NCBI GenBank assembly: GCA_005881495.1 | Contig: VBHI01000184.1 | Location: 1 to 11,459, forward strand | Source of the DNA: Chloroflexota bacterium | GTDB lineage: Bacteria; Chloroflexota; Ktedonobacteria; Ktedonobacterales; Ktedonobacteraceae | Direction of reading: 5' to 3' | Length of the DNA stretch: 11,459 nucleotides | Shown: piece by piece, positions 1 through 5,850 of the stretch | Position numbering within the stretch: position 1 is the stretch's first letter | Layout of the letters: the number at the start of each line of letters is the position of its first letter | Translations under genes and position numbers: made by a program | The notes under the pieces: model-generated | What the model was told of the DNA's origin: nothing | Seen by the model: only the letters and a program-made list of their open reading frames with translations | Databases searched by the model: none

Positions 1-1
1 T

Positions 2-394
2 GGAGATGCGGATATCCACCTGCTGTCCGATCCAACCATCATCAACCACGAGGCGGTCAATGCCTTCCAGCGCTATTCCAGTGTGATCCTGCAACGCTCG
101 ATCCGCGAAGGCTTTGGCTTTACTGTTACCGAGGCGATGTGGAAAAAGCAGCCGGTTGTCGGGACCCGCGTCACAGGCTTACAAATGCAGATCACCCACG
201 GCTTGAACGGGTACCTCGTCGATGATACAGAAGCGGCTGCAGCTTACACGCTTAAGCTCCTCCAGGATCGTGACCTCTGGCGCGAACTCGGCGCAAATGC
301 CTACGAGACCGTCAGGCAGCGTTTCCTGTTTCCCACGCTGATCCTGGATTACCTGAAGGCGCTGCAACGAGCGCAGGCCGTTGCTCCTGTTTGA
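2..394 (+). CDS. treT: C-terminal part of a GT4 trehalose synthase (TreT-like)
   Basis: Partial gene: the reading frame is open from the first bases of the window and stops with TGA at 392-394, leaving about 130 C-terminal residues. They match the C-terminal Rossmann half of GT4 retaining glycosyltransferases. The signature is QRSIREGFGFTVTEAMWK, followed by QPVVGTRVTGLQMQI and GLNGYLVDD, where the Glu of REGFG and the following Glu of TEAMW contact the nucleotide-sugar donor. This wording is characteristic of trehalose glycosyltransferring synthase (TreT), which makes trehalose from an NDP-glucose and glucose in the cytosol, as a compatible solute or for trehalose turnover. The N-terminal acceptor-binding half lies outside the window. 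A different GT4 enzyme (for example sucrose or glycogen synthase-like) cannot be fully excluded, but the REGFG context favours TreT. The stop codon overlaps a 7-bp hairpin. Confidence 0.82.
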   Translation, partial: GDADIHLLSDPTIINHEAVNAFQRYSSVILQRSIREGFGFTVTEAMWKKQPVVGTRVTGLQMQITHGLNGYLVDDTEAAAAYTLKLLQDRDLWRELGANAYETVRQRFLFPTLILDYLKALQRAQAVAPV

Positions 395-412
395 TGGTTC
401 AGCGGGAACCAT
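394..412 (+). terminator. Weak hairpin at the end of the treT-like gene
   Basis: A perfect 7-bp inverted repeat, ATGGTTC and GAACCAT, with a 5-nt loop begins on the last base of the stop codon. It is placed where a terminator would sit, but no U-tract follows (GGGTTTGG). It may be a weak terminator or an mRNA 3'-end stabilising structure. Confidence 0.3.
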
Positions 413-521
413 GGGTTTGGCAATGGTTGAAGAGGTACAGTTGCGGCAAGCGCCGGGTGAACGGGTTGGTGTGTTGGCCGCGGTTGAGGATGCCAGGGTG
501 TTTCAGAGGAGTAGTCAGTAT

Positions 522-649
522 AATGTAGACCCCGATTTATCGAGGGGCGAGCCAATGTAGACCCCGATTTATCGAGGGGCGAGCCAATGTAGACCCCGAT
601 TTATCGAGGGGCGAGCCAATGTAGACCCCGATTTATCGAGGGGCGAGCG
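522..649. repeat. Four tandem copies of a 32-bp palindromic repeat
   Basis: Four head-to-tail units occupy 522-553, 554-585, 586-617 and 618-649. The first three are identical and the fourth differs only in its last base (G for C). Each unit begins AATGTAGACCCC and ends GAGGGGCGAGCC, with no spacer between units. Inside each is an imperfect palindrome: CCCCGA can pair with TCG-A-GGG around a TTTA loop, giving about 6 bp with one bulged A. The 32-bp period and absence of unique spacers rule out a CRISPR array. The unit resembles bacterial REP or iteron-type elements that expand in intergenic DNA. A function cannot be read from the sequence; candidate roles are transcription termination or protein binding. 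Confidence 0.93.
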
Positions 650-693
650 AAGCGAAGGCATTTCGTGACAGCTATGTGAGGACTTAGAGCCGC

Positions 694-708
694 AACTATG
701 CTATAGTT
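694..708. promoter_or_regulatory. Inverted repeat upstream of the ABM-fold gene
   Basis: AACTAT and ATAGTT form 6-bp perfect arms around a 3-bp centre (GCT), about 58 bp upstream of the start at 767. The position and symmetry fit an operator for a dimeric repressor, and the right arm contains a -10-like TATAGT. No good -35 was found at the expected distance. Confidence 0.3.
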
Positions 709-766
709 ACAATGAGAAGAAGCTATCTGAAGACCTTCAAGAGATGAAAGCAGAAAGAGGAGAACG

Positions 767-1069
767 ATGTACATAGTGATACGCTCATACGACCTCATTC
801 CAGGGACAAGAGAGGAATTTATTCAGCGTGTGCAAGAACGCCTTGTCCCTCTCCTTAACCATGTGCCAGGATTTCGAGCCTTCACGCTCATGGAAGCCGG
901 AGACAACAACGTCACCTTCATCAGCACCTTTAACAAGTTTGCTGATGCGAAAGCGTCTGCACGCCTGACGCAGGAGTGGCACACCGAGCATCTCAACGTA
1001 TTCATTCAAGAGTATACAAGGATAGCGGCGGGCGAGGTGAGAGTCCAACAGGCCTGGGGTGTAGTCTGA
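767..1069 (+). CDS. Small antibiotic-biosynthesis-monooxygenase (ABM) fold protein
   Basis: A 100-residue cytosolic protein with the layout of a dimeric alpha+beta barrel (ABM/EthD/YgiN-like). Strand 1 is MYIVIRSYDL, a long helix follows around residues 14-32 (REEFIQRVQERLVPLLNHV), then PGFRAFTLMEAGDNNVTFISTF (residues 34-55). A second helix contains a W-H-T-E-H stretch near residues 70-74 of the kind often seen in this family. Length is typical of single-domain ABM proteins. These enzymes act on quinones, aromatic polyketides or haem, or serve as small isomerases, and the substrate cannot be inferred here. AGGAG at 758-762, 4 nt before ATG, supports the start. The gene converges on the short-chain dehydrogenase, so the two are not co-transcribed. 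Confidence 0.78.
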   Translation: MYIVIRSYDLIPGTREEFIQRVQERLVPLLNHVPGFRAFTLMEAGDNNVTFISTFNKFADAKASARLTQEWHTEHLNVFIQEYTRIAAGEVRVQQAWGVV

Positions 1070-1124
1070 ACAGCACCTGATTGAGCTATGAGATACTGCC
1101 TCGTTTTTGCGTAAGCAGTCGTTC

Positions 1125-1913
1125 CTATGCTTGCAGGAACCCACCGTCCACCACGACCAGGCTTCCGGTCATGTAATCCGCAGCTCCGCTGGCGAGGAAG
1201 ACGACGACCCTGGCGATGTCGTCTGGGACGCCCATACGGCGCAGGGGAATCTTGGCGGTGAAGGCCTGCAAAAACTCATCCGGAATGGAGGAGCCACCCG
1301 CTCCGGGAGTCTGGATGCCGCCAGGAGCGATGGCATTGACTGTGATGTTGTGCGGACCGAACTCCAGAGCCAGCGCTTTTGTTACCATCACCACACCGCC
1401 CTTAGATGCGTCGTAATGCACGAGGTTACCAGTGGGATGGAGAGCATCGATTGAGGCAATGTTGATGATCTTCCCACTATGACCTTCGTTCATCATCTCC
1501 TGAGCGGCTGCCTGGGAGTAGAAGAAGAGGCCCTTGAGATTGATATCCAATACCCTGTCCCAAATTTCCTCGGTTATCTCAAGCGCACGTGCTAAGGGGT
1601 AGATACCGGCGTTGTTGACGATGATATCCAGCCGCCCGAAGGCTCGCACCGTTTCCTGAACTATACGCCTGGCGTCGGCGACGCTGGAGGCATTTGCCTG
1701 GATCGCTTCTGCCTTGCCCCCCTTTAAGCGGATCTGATTGACCGTGTTATTTGCCGCTTCCGGGTTGATATCAGTGATCATCACTGCAGCACCTGCCTCA
1801 GCCAGTCGCAAAGCGATGCCCTGACCTATTCCCATCGCCCCACCGGTAACGATGGCCACTTTACCTGTAAGATCGAAGAGTTGTGCAATGCTCGGATTCT
1901 GTTGTGTCGTCAT
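1125..1913 (-). CDS. Short-chain dehydrogenase/reductase (SDR), classical type
   Basis: A 262-residue cytosolic NAD(P)-dependent oxidoreductase. Visible motifs are the cofactor-binding TGGAMGIG (23-30), an acidic D48 at the end of beta-2 (MITDINPE) that favours NAD(H), the NNAG motif (100-103), and the catalytic set S154, Y167, K171 (YDASK). Overall size and the C-terminal YMTGSLVVVDGGF are typical of 3-oxoacyl-ACP-reductase or glucose-dehydrogenase-like SDRs, in which the substrate is not predictable from sequence. One small departure is N74-A75 where many relatives have D-V near the adenine. The frame is open up to 2039, but ATG 1913 is chosen because GGAGG lies at 1924-1928, 10 nt upstream, and because relatives start about 15-20 residues before the glycine motif. 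Its end faces the ABM-fold gene across only 55 bp. Confidence 0.92.
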   Translation of the reverse strand: MTTQQNPSIAQLFDLTGKVAIVTGGAMGIGQGIALRLAEAGAAVMITDINPEAANNTVNQIRLKGGKAEAIQANASSVADARRIVQETVRAFGRLDIIVNNAGIYPLARALEITEEIWDRVLDINLKGLFFYSQAAAQEMMNEGHSGKIINIASIDALHPTGNLVHYDASKGGVVMVTKALALEFGPHNITVNAIAPGGIQTPGAGGSSIPDEFLQAFTAKIPLRRMGVPDDIARVVVFLASGAADYMTGSLVVVDGGFLQA

Positions 1914-2192
1914 ACTGCTGTAACCTCCAAAAAAGTAGATAGTGACACTGACTGTGTGCCTTGTTCTTCCAGAGAAGACTTTACCGTATCTTTTACAGAA
2001 ATGCAACACAGACTGCCAGGTAAATTTCATGGTCTTCAAGAGTAGTGTATTGAGCTTTCTGTAACATCTGTTTACCCTTCATTGATTTGCTAGACATTTT
2101 TATTATTTGTTATCTAATGCATTGCATGCTTTGAATAGAAAGCTACGGCCAAGCGTGTACTCTTTCATCCTAAATAAGTGTAATCTCCACAC

Positions 2193-2214
2193 CGTTTCAT
2201 AATCGTTTCATAAT
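2193..2214 (+). promoter_or_regulatory. Tandem 11-bp direct repeat, OmpR/PhoB-type operator candidate
   Basis: Two perfect adjacent copies of CGTTTCATAAT lie 10 bp upstream of a TTTACA hexamer. An 11-bp period puts both half-sites on the same face of the helix. That is how OmpR/PhoB-family response regulators bind; pho boxes are 11-bp repeats containing TGTCAT-like cores, and TTTCAT is similar. The repeat itself is certain. The regulator is an inference. Confidence 0.5.
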
Positions 2215-2224
2215 CCGGCTAAAC

Positions 2225-2253
2225 TTTACAAAAACCTGGCTGGATGATATGGT
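2225..2253 (+). promoter_or_regulatory. Putative sigma-70-type promoter of the LysM gene
   Basis: TTTACA (2225-2230) and TATGGT (2248-2253) are separated by 17 bp. Each hexamer departs from consensus at about two positions, which fits a promoter that needs activation by a protein bound to the direct repeat just upstream. It lies about 145 bp before the LysM start. Confidence 0.35.
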
Positions 2254-2399
2254 AACTACAGGGAATACACATAGCTGGGGCTCATGTGGCCGACAGGCAG
2301 ATACCCAGAATCAAAAGATGTGTTCTTCTCGCAATTTGCTATTCCCTTGCTCGGACGCCGAGCCGAAGACTGATCTCAAGAACAAATAAGGAGGATCAA

Positions 2400-2816
2400 A
2401 TGGCTCAAGCTACACCCGGATCAAACTACACCGTGCAACCGGGAGATACGCTCTACTCGATAGCACAGCGGGCCTATGGCGATGGCAACAAATGGCAGAT
2501 AATCTATGACGCGAACAAACAGGTGATCGGCAGCGACCCGAACCTCATCCGCCCTGGAGAGGTGCTCTATATTCCTCCGATCGCGCCACCACCGCCACCG
2601 CAGCCCAAGACATGCAAAGTGACGGCCGCTCAAGGCCTGAACATTCGCGCTGCACCCACCAGCCAGTCAGCCCTCATTACCAGCTATCCTATCGGAACCG
2701 TCCTCAATTACATCGAAGTCGTGATCGGAGAAAACGTGGCTGGGAATCCCTACTGGGGTCACTCAGAGCAGGGGCATTACTACTGGATGGGCGGGACAGA
2801 CCACCCGAACGGGTAA
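2400..2816 (+). CDS. LysM plus SH3-like domain protein without signal peptide
   Basis: A 138-residue protein. Residues 9-58 form one LysM domain ([18 protein letters not shown], then [11 protein letters not shown]), which binds N-acetylglucosamine-containing glycans such as peptidoglycan. A proline-rich linker (59-69) leads to a bacterial SH3-like domain (72 to about 138) beginning [15 protein letters not shown]. This is the usual cell-wall-binding layout, but no catalytic domain is present. The start at ATG 2400 is fixed by AAGGAGG at 2388-2394, 5 nt upstream, so no signal peptide is encoded. An in-frame extension to 2286 would add 38 basic residues with a short hydrophobic patch, but lacks an equivalent ribosome site. 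It could be exported by a non-classical route, act as an adaptor in the cytosol, or the extension could be used. The gene stands alone and ends at a strong hairpin. Confidence 0.87.
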   Translation: MAQATPGSNYTVQPGDTLYSIAQRAYGDGNKWQIIYDANKQVIGSDPNLIRPGEVLYIPPIAPPPPPQPKTCKVTAAQGLNIRAAPTSQSALITSYPIGTVLNYIEVVIGENVAGNPYWGHSEQGHYYWMGGTDHPNG

Positions 2817-2878
2817 CTGGCGCGCAGTCACAATCCGAGGACTACCGCAGCGTCACACACCCACATTGGCATCGCATA

Positions 2879-2922
2879 AACCACCAGGAGAGGAAGGAAA
2901 CCGCCTTCCTCTCCTGGTGGTT
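2879..2922 (+). terminator. Intrinsic terminator-like hairpin after the LysM gene
   Basis: CCACCAGGAGAGGAAGG (2881-2897) is perfectly complementary to 2904-2920 across a 6-nt loop (AAACCG). Two further A-T pairs extend the stem to 19 bp. It lies 63 bp after the LysM stop. The following TTCTCCCTC is only moderately T-rich, so termination strength is uncertain. Read from the other strand, the hairpin is followed by TTT and could also end transcription of the sugar cluster. Confidence 0.7.
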
Positions 2923-2930
2923 CTCCCTCA

Positions 2931-3176
2931 GTGGCCTATCTCACGACAAAAGAAGATCGGGCGTATGAAAGAGTAGGCTCTGCTGTCTTGCCGTTTGAAT
3001 CGCTTCGTGTTGTTCTTGAGTCCGAAAGATTATCTGACGAGGAGTGGTTGCAGAACGAGTACATAGCGAACGAAATGGACAGGCCAAACAATCGGCTTTG
3101 CCAAATTGAGCACGAATCACTTCAAAATGCTGAAAATCTTTTCGTGGTGTCCATTTGCGGCTCTGCTATGGAATGA
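2931..3176 (+). CDS. Unrecognised 81-residue open frame, doubtful
   Basis: The frame starts with GTG at 2931 and ends with TGA at 3174-3176. The translation is acidic and polar, with LESERLSDEEWLQNEY and NRLCQIEHESLQNAENL stretches that could form helices. I do not recognise a family. No ribosome-binding site precedes the GTG, which sits directly after the terminator-like hairpin. It may be chance, or a decayed remnant of a larger gene. Confidence 0.18.
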   Translation: MAYLTTKEDRAYERVGSAVLPFESLRVVLESERLSDEEWLQNEYIANEMDRPNNRLCQIEHESLQNAENLFVVSICGSAME

Positions 3177-3211
3177 ATAGGGAAAACTGCACTACATGCG
3201 AGGTATATCTC

Positions 3212-3760
3212 CTATTCAGCGACTTTGGTGAAACGAAAGATACGAGGATCAACGAACTGGTCAAACTCGTCAGAGCTAGGACTCGAAAATTCAGAGACGA
3301 TGGCCCCTTCCTCTCCCGATTGGAACCAGTGCCAGGTGTTCGGCGGGATCGTGTACTGGTCTCCAGGATGCAGTTCGATCTCGTGAAAGATCGTGTAGTA
3401 TGGTTCGCTGCCTTCCGGTACATGTGCCTGAATCGCCTGGCTCGGCTCGCCTTCTACGTAGAGCCAGACCTTGCCCCAACGGCAGCGAAAGGTCTCCTGC
3501 TTGCCTGGATTGGTCTCGCTGAGCGGTGGATGGCGATGCTGTGCGCAGGTCTGATGGGGTATCATGACAAGCTCTTTAGCGCAGTAACGATCATTGTTGA
3601 TATACATGACAAGTTGCAGACCTGTGCGCTCCAATTCGCTCAGGCCAAAGTCGACCACCTCGATCTGCGTCTGTTCTTGCGGTGTCAACACCATACCAGC
3701 CTGAGCTAATGCCTGCGTCACCCGCTCTTGCATCTGTTGTACCTGACTTTGAGTTAACAT
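3212..3760 (-). CDS. Cupin-type D-lyxose ketol-isomerase
   Basis: A 182-residue cytosolic metal-dependent isomerase of the D-lyxose isomerase family (Bacillus YdaE-like). Enzymes of this family interconvert D-lyxose/D-xylulose and often D-mannose/D-fructose. The whole sequence follows the family: LQLVMYINNDRYCAKELV, then H75-R-H77-P-P, KQETFRC with E89, and PPNTWHWFQ with H144. H75, H77, E89 and H144 are the expected cupin metal ligands, and all are present. It has an N-terminal helix (about residues 1-22) somewhat longer than in the Bacillus protein. ATG 3760 is preceded by a GGGAGG ribosome site. It is the last gene of the minus-strand sugar cluster, 84 bp after the transporter ATPase, which suggests that the imported sugar or an intermediate is an aldose that must become a ketose. 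The exact sugar is not determined by sequence. Confidence 0.88.
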   Translation of the reverse strand: MLTQSQVQQMQERVTQALAQAGMVLTPQEQTQIEVVDFGLSELERTGLQLVMYINNDRYCAKELVMIPHQTCAQHRHPPLSETNPGKQETFRCRWGKVWLYVEGEPSQAIQAHVPEGSEPYYTIFHEIELHPGDQYTIPPNTWHWFQSGEEGAIVSEFSSPSSDEFDQFVDPRIFRFTKVAE

Positions 3761-3844
3761 AGCTGATACCTCCCTGAATAGGAATGAAATGCCTTCTAGA
3801 GGGCGACCACAAGGGTCTCTCTATCTCCATAGTTGCTGCCTACA

Positions 3845-4681
3845 CTAACTGATATCCTTTTCTCTTTCGTCGTGTGTCGTAATGTGCACCTCCTCTGGCG
3901 CGTCATGAATCTGTTTGATCACCTGTGTGTATTCAGCGCCAACCATCAAACCCACCACTTCATTCTCATTGGTATCGCTGATCCTTACTTCACCGGCTTT
4001 GCTTCCACGACGCATCACGATCACCCGGTCCGCCACAGCAAAGACATCTTGCATATTGTGACTAATCAGGATGACGGGAACGCCCCGATTGCGTAACGTG
4101 CGTATCAGCTCCAGCACTTTGAGTTGCTCCGGTACACCCAGTGCGGCCGTTGGCTCGTCCATGATCATTAAACGGGCGTCCCAGTACACGGCACGGGCAA
4201 TGGAGACGGCCTGGCGCTGACCACCAGAGAGTTGGCGGATAGGATTGCGCAACTCAGGAATGCGGATATCCAGTTGATCGAGGACCTGACGTGACTCGCG
4301 AAGCATAAAGGAGCGATGAAGCACTCTAAAAATGCCGAGTTGACGACGCATTCTCTCACGACCCAGGAAGATGTTTGCACTGGCATCGAGATTTTCGCAC
4401 AGAGCCAGATCCTGGTAGATGGTTTCTATCCCGCGCCGTCGTGCTTCCAGCGGCGTAGCGAACGATACCGCTGCACCATCGAGAAGAATCTGACCGCCGT
4501 CGGGTTTATAGGCGCCAGAAATCATTTTAATGAGCGTTGACTTTCCCGCACCGTTGTCTCCGAGGAGTCCTACCACTTCGCCGGGGTGAATGTCCAGGCT
4601 GACATGATCTACTGCGACCAGACCACCGAAGCGTTTATAGAGATCTTTGACTTGTAAGATAGGTTGTACATCAGCCATCAT
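3845..4681 (-). CDS. Single-domain sugar ABC transporter ATPase (FrcA-like)
   Basis: A 278-residue ATP-binding subunit at the inner face of the membrane, energising the adjacent permease. Seen motifs are Walker A GDNGAGKST (41-49), Q-loop Q90, signature LSGGQRQ (151-157), Walker B LMIMDEP (171-177) and switch H208 in ISHN. The sequence RGVPVILISHNMQDVFAVADR is characteristic of the FrcA branch of CUT2 (ribose/xylose/fructose) importers. Most CUT2 ATPases (RbsA, XylG) are two fused ATPase domains of about 500 residues. This one has a single domain and must act as a homodimer, as FrcA does. The start is ATG 4681 or the adjacent ATG 4678, with AGGAG at 4688-4692. It lies 27 bp after the permease gene, so the two are very probably co-transcribed. 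Confidence 0.93.
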   Translation of the reverse strand: MMADVQPILQVKDLYKRFGGLVAVDHVSLDIHPGEVVGLLGDNGAGKSTLIKMISGAYKPDGGQILLDGAAVSFATPLEARRRGIETIYQDLALCENLDASANIFLGRERMRRQLGIFRVLHRSFMLRESRQVLDQLDIRIPELRNPIRQLSGGQRQAVSIARAVYWDARLMIMDEPTAALGVPEQLKVLELIRTLRNRGVPVILISHNMQDVFAVADRVIVMRRGSKAGEVRISDTNENEVVGLMVGAEYTQVIKQIHDAPEEVHITTHDEREKDIS

Positions 4682-4708
4682 GTGTTTCTCCTGTTCCCAT
4701 TATCTGTG

Positions 4709-5803
4709 CTAAACCAGCCGCTTTTTCGTCTGATCGACAAGAACAGCCAGAATAATCACCGTGCCCACGGCAATGAACTGCCAGAAGGGATTAATTCCCA
4801 GGAAGATCAGGCCATTCTGAATGATCGCGATAATCAGCGCGCCGATCACCGTGCCGATGATGGTCCCCTCACCACCTAAGAGCGAGGCGCCACCGATAAT
4901 CACCGCCGCGATAGAGGTGAGGAGGAGTGGGTCACCCACATCTGCTGCTCCGTTGCTGAAGCGCAACGTGTAGACCACACCCGCTAGAGATGCCATGAAC
5001 GCCGAAAGTACATAGATCAGAATGGTATGACGAACCACGGGGACACCCGCGCGCCGCGAAGCCTCTTCGCTCCCACCAACTGCGTATGTATGTCTTCCAA
5101 AGCGCGTCTGCCAGAGCAGCCAGGCACAGATAAGGGCTACAACGACCAGGAAAATCAAGGGAAAGGGAAGCAATTGAATAATCTGACTGGGACGTACTCC
5201 CTGCAGGTTAGAGGGCAGGTGGAAGAAGCTCACACGTCCATCGGGCAGGAGGTACAGCAGGTACGCATTGCCGACCTGGCCGACGCCATTCGTCTGTATG
5301 CTGACGGGTTGTCCACCGGAGAGAATAAAGCCCGCACCACGGGCGATACCGTACATACCCAGCGTGACAATGAAAGACGGCACACGCAGTCGGGCAATGA
5401 TCAGGCCGTTTATCAGGCCGGGAATGAGGCCAATGCCCAGGCCGGCAGCCGCGCCGGCCAGTACCACAACGGGCAGTGGCGCGCTGCCCCCCAAGCCGCT
5501 CATGACCAGGGCCGCGGCAACTGACGCCATGCCCATCACAAAGCCTGTCGAGAGGTCGATCCCTCCTGAGATAATGACGAAGGTCTGACCCAATGCCATA
5601 ATCAACACCAGGGCCATGTCTGCCCCAATAGTTTGGAAGTTGTAGACATTCAGGAAGCCTTGCCCGGTGATAGAGAAGAAGATAATCAGCACGAACAGGA
5701 ACAACCACGACCAACCCTTACTTACGATATCAAGTGGTCTCAGAGCTGTCTTCCCTGTCTTGCTCTGGTTTGCTTCCGATATAGCTACATCAGGCACTTT
5801 CAT
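4709..5803 (-). CDS. CUT2 sugar ABC transporter permease (RbsC/FrcC type)
   Basis: A 364-residue inner-membrane protein of the branched-chain/ribose permease family (BPD_transp_2). The first membrane segment is near residues 33-46, and GGIDLSTG (80-87) is the family hallmark. Further on are VPSFIVTLGMYGIARG and the cytoplasmic coupling loop AVGGSEEASRRAGV. The final segments contain IIGGASLLGGEGTIIGTVIG and a hydrophobic C-terminal helix. Like FrcC, it has a longer central loop (about 50 residues, around GGQPVSIQTNG to QIIQLLP) than RbsC. The frame extends to 5827, but ATG 5803 is preferred because AGGAG lies at 5810-5814, 6 nt upstream. Only one permease gene is present, so the channel should be a homodimer. 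It sits between the binding protein and the ATPase, completing a one-ATPase, one-permease importer. Confidence 0.94.
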   Translation of the reverse strand: MKVPDVAISEANQSKTGKTALRPLDIVSKGWSWLFLFVLIIFFSITGQGFLNVYNFQTIGADMALVLIMALGQTFVIISGGIDLSTGFVMGMASVAAALVMSGLGGSAPLPVVVLAGAAAGLGIGLIPGLINGLIIARLRVPSFIVTLGMYGIARGAGFILSGGQPVSIQTNGVGQVGNAYLLYLLPDGRVSFFHLPSNLQGVRPSQIIQLLPFPLIFLVVVALICAWLLWQTRFGRHTYAVGGSEEASRRAGVPVVRHTILIYVLSAFMASLAGVVYTLRFSNGAADVGDPLLLTSIAAVIIGGASLLGGEGTIIGTVIGALIIAIIQNGLIFLGINPFWQFIAVGTVIILAVLVDQTKKRLV

Positions 5804-5850
5804 AGATTTCTCCTGTGCCGGTGGCAAGAAGCCACCGGCCTGCTAGCTAG

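Larger units (their letters stand above)
395..766. other. 372-bp intergenic region with a repeat array
   Basis: No convincing gene lies in this gap. The first 125 bp (395-521) show no clear feature apart from the hairpin at the treT stop. The middle (522-649) is the tandem repeat array. The last 117 bp should hold the promoter of the small monooxygenase-fold gene and contain the inverted repeat at 694-708. Short minus-strand reading frames through the repeats appear to be a by-product of the repeat sequence. Confidence 0.6.
1914..2399. other. 486-bp divergent intergenic region
   Basis: This gap separates the minus-strand SDR from the plus-strand LysM gene, so it should contain both promoters. 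The SDR side holds the GGAGG ribosome site and AT-rich DNA around 2090-2120, without a clear -35/-10 pair. The LysM side has an 11-bp direct repeat (2193-2214) and a plausible promoter (2225-2253). About 145 bp between that promoter and the LysM start would be a long 5' untranslated leader. No riboswitch class was recognised in it. Confidence 0.55.
2817..3211. other. 395-bp region between the LysM gene and the sugar cluster
   Basis: It contains the strong hairpin (2879-2922) and one weak open frame (2931-3176, listed separately). Both flanking genes end here: LysM from the left, the isomerase from the right. The region therefore needs no promoter. No second clear terminator was seen for the sugar cluster, so the 2879-2922 hairpin may serve both directions. 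Confidence 0.45.

Noticed and set aside
522..649. The regularly repeated 32-bp units as a CRISPR array
   Set aside because: Units are directly contiguous with no unique spacers, and no cas gene is in the window.
349..798. Minus-strand short reading frames through the repeat array (peptides containing RPSINRGLH)
   Set aside because: The shared peptide is simply the repeat read in one frame; no ribosome site or family resemblance.
767..1069. ABM-fold protein as the LsrG partner of the sugar cluster
   Set aside because: It is over 2 kb from the cluster on the opposite strand behind unrelated genes, and its sequence matches LsrG only at fold level.
1070..1124. Possible terminator between the converging ABM and SDR genes (ACTGC/GCAGT with a T-rich loop)
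   Set aside because: Only a 5-bp stem with a long loop, too weak to call.
3155..3709. 184-codon plus-strand open frame opposite the D-lyxose isomerase
   Set aside because: It lies antisense to a gene with complete family motifs; its translation resembles nothing and looks like a shadow frame.
5027..5588. Plus-strand and alternative minus-strand frames inside the permease gene
   Set aside because: All overlap a permease with clear CUT2 motifs; their compositions are typical of frame shadows.
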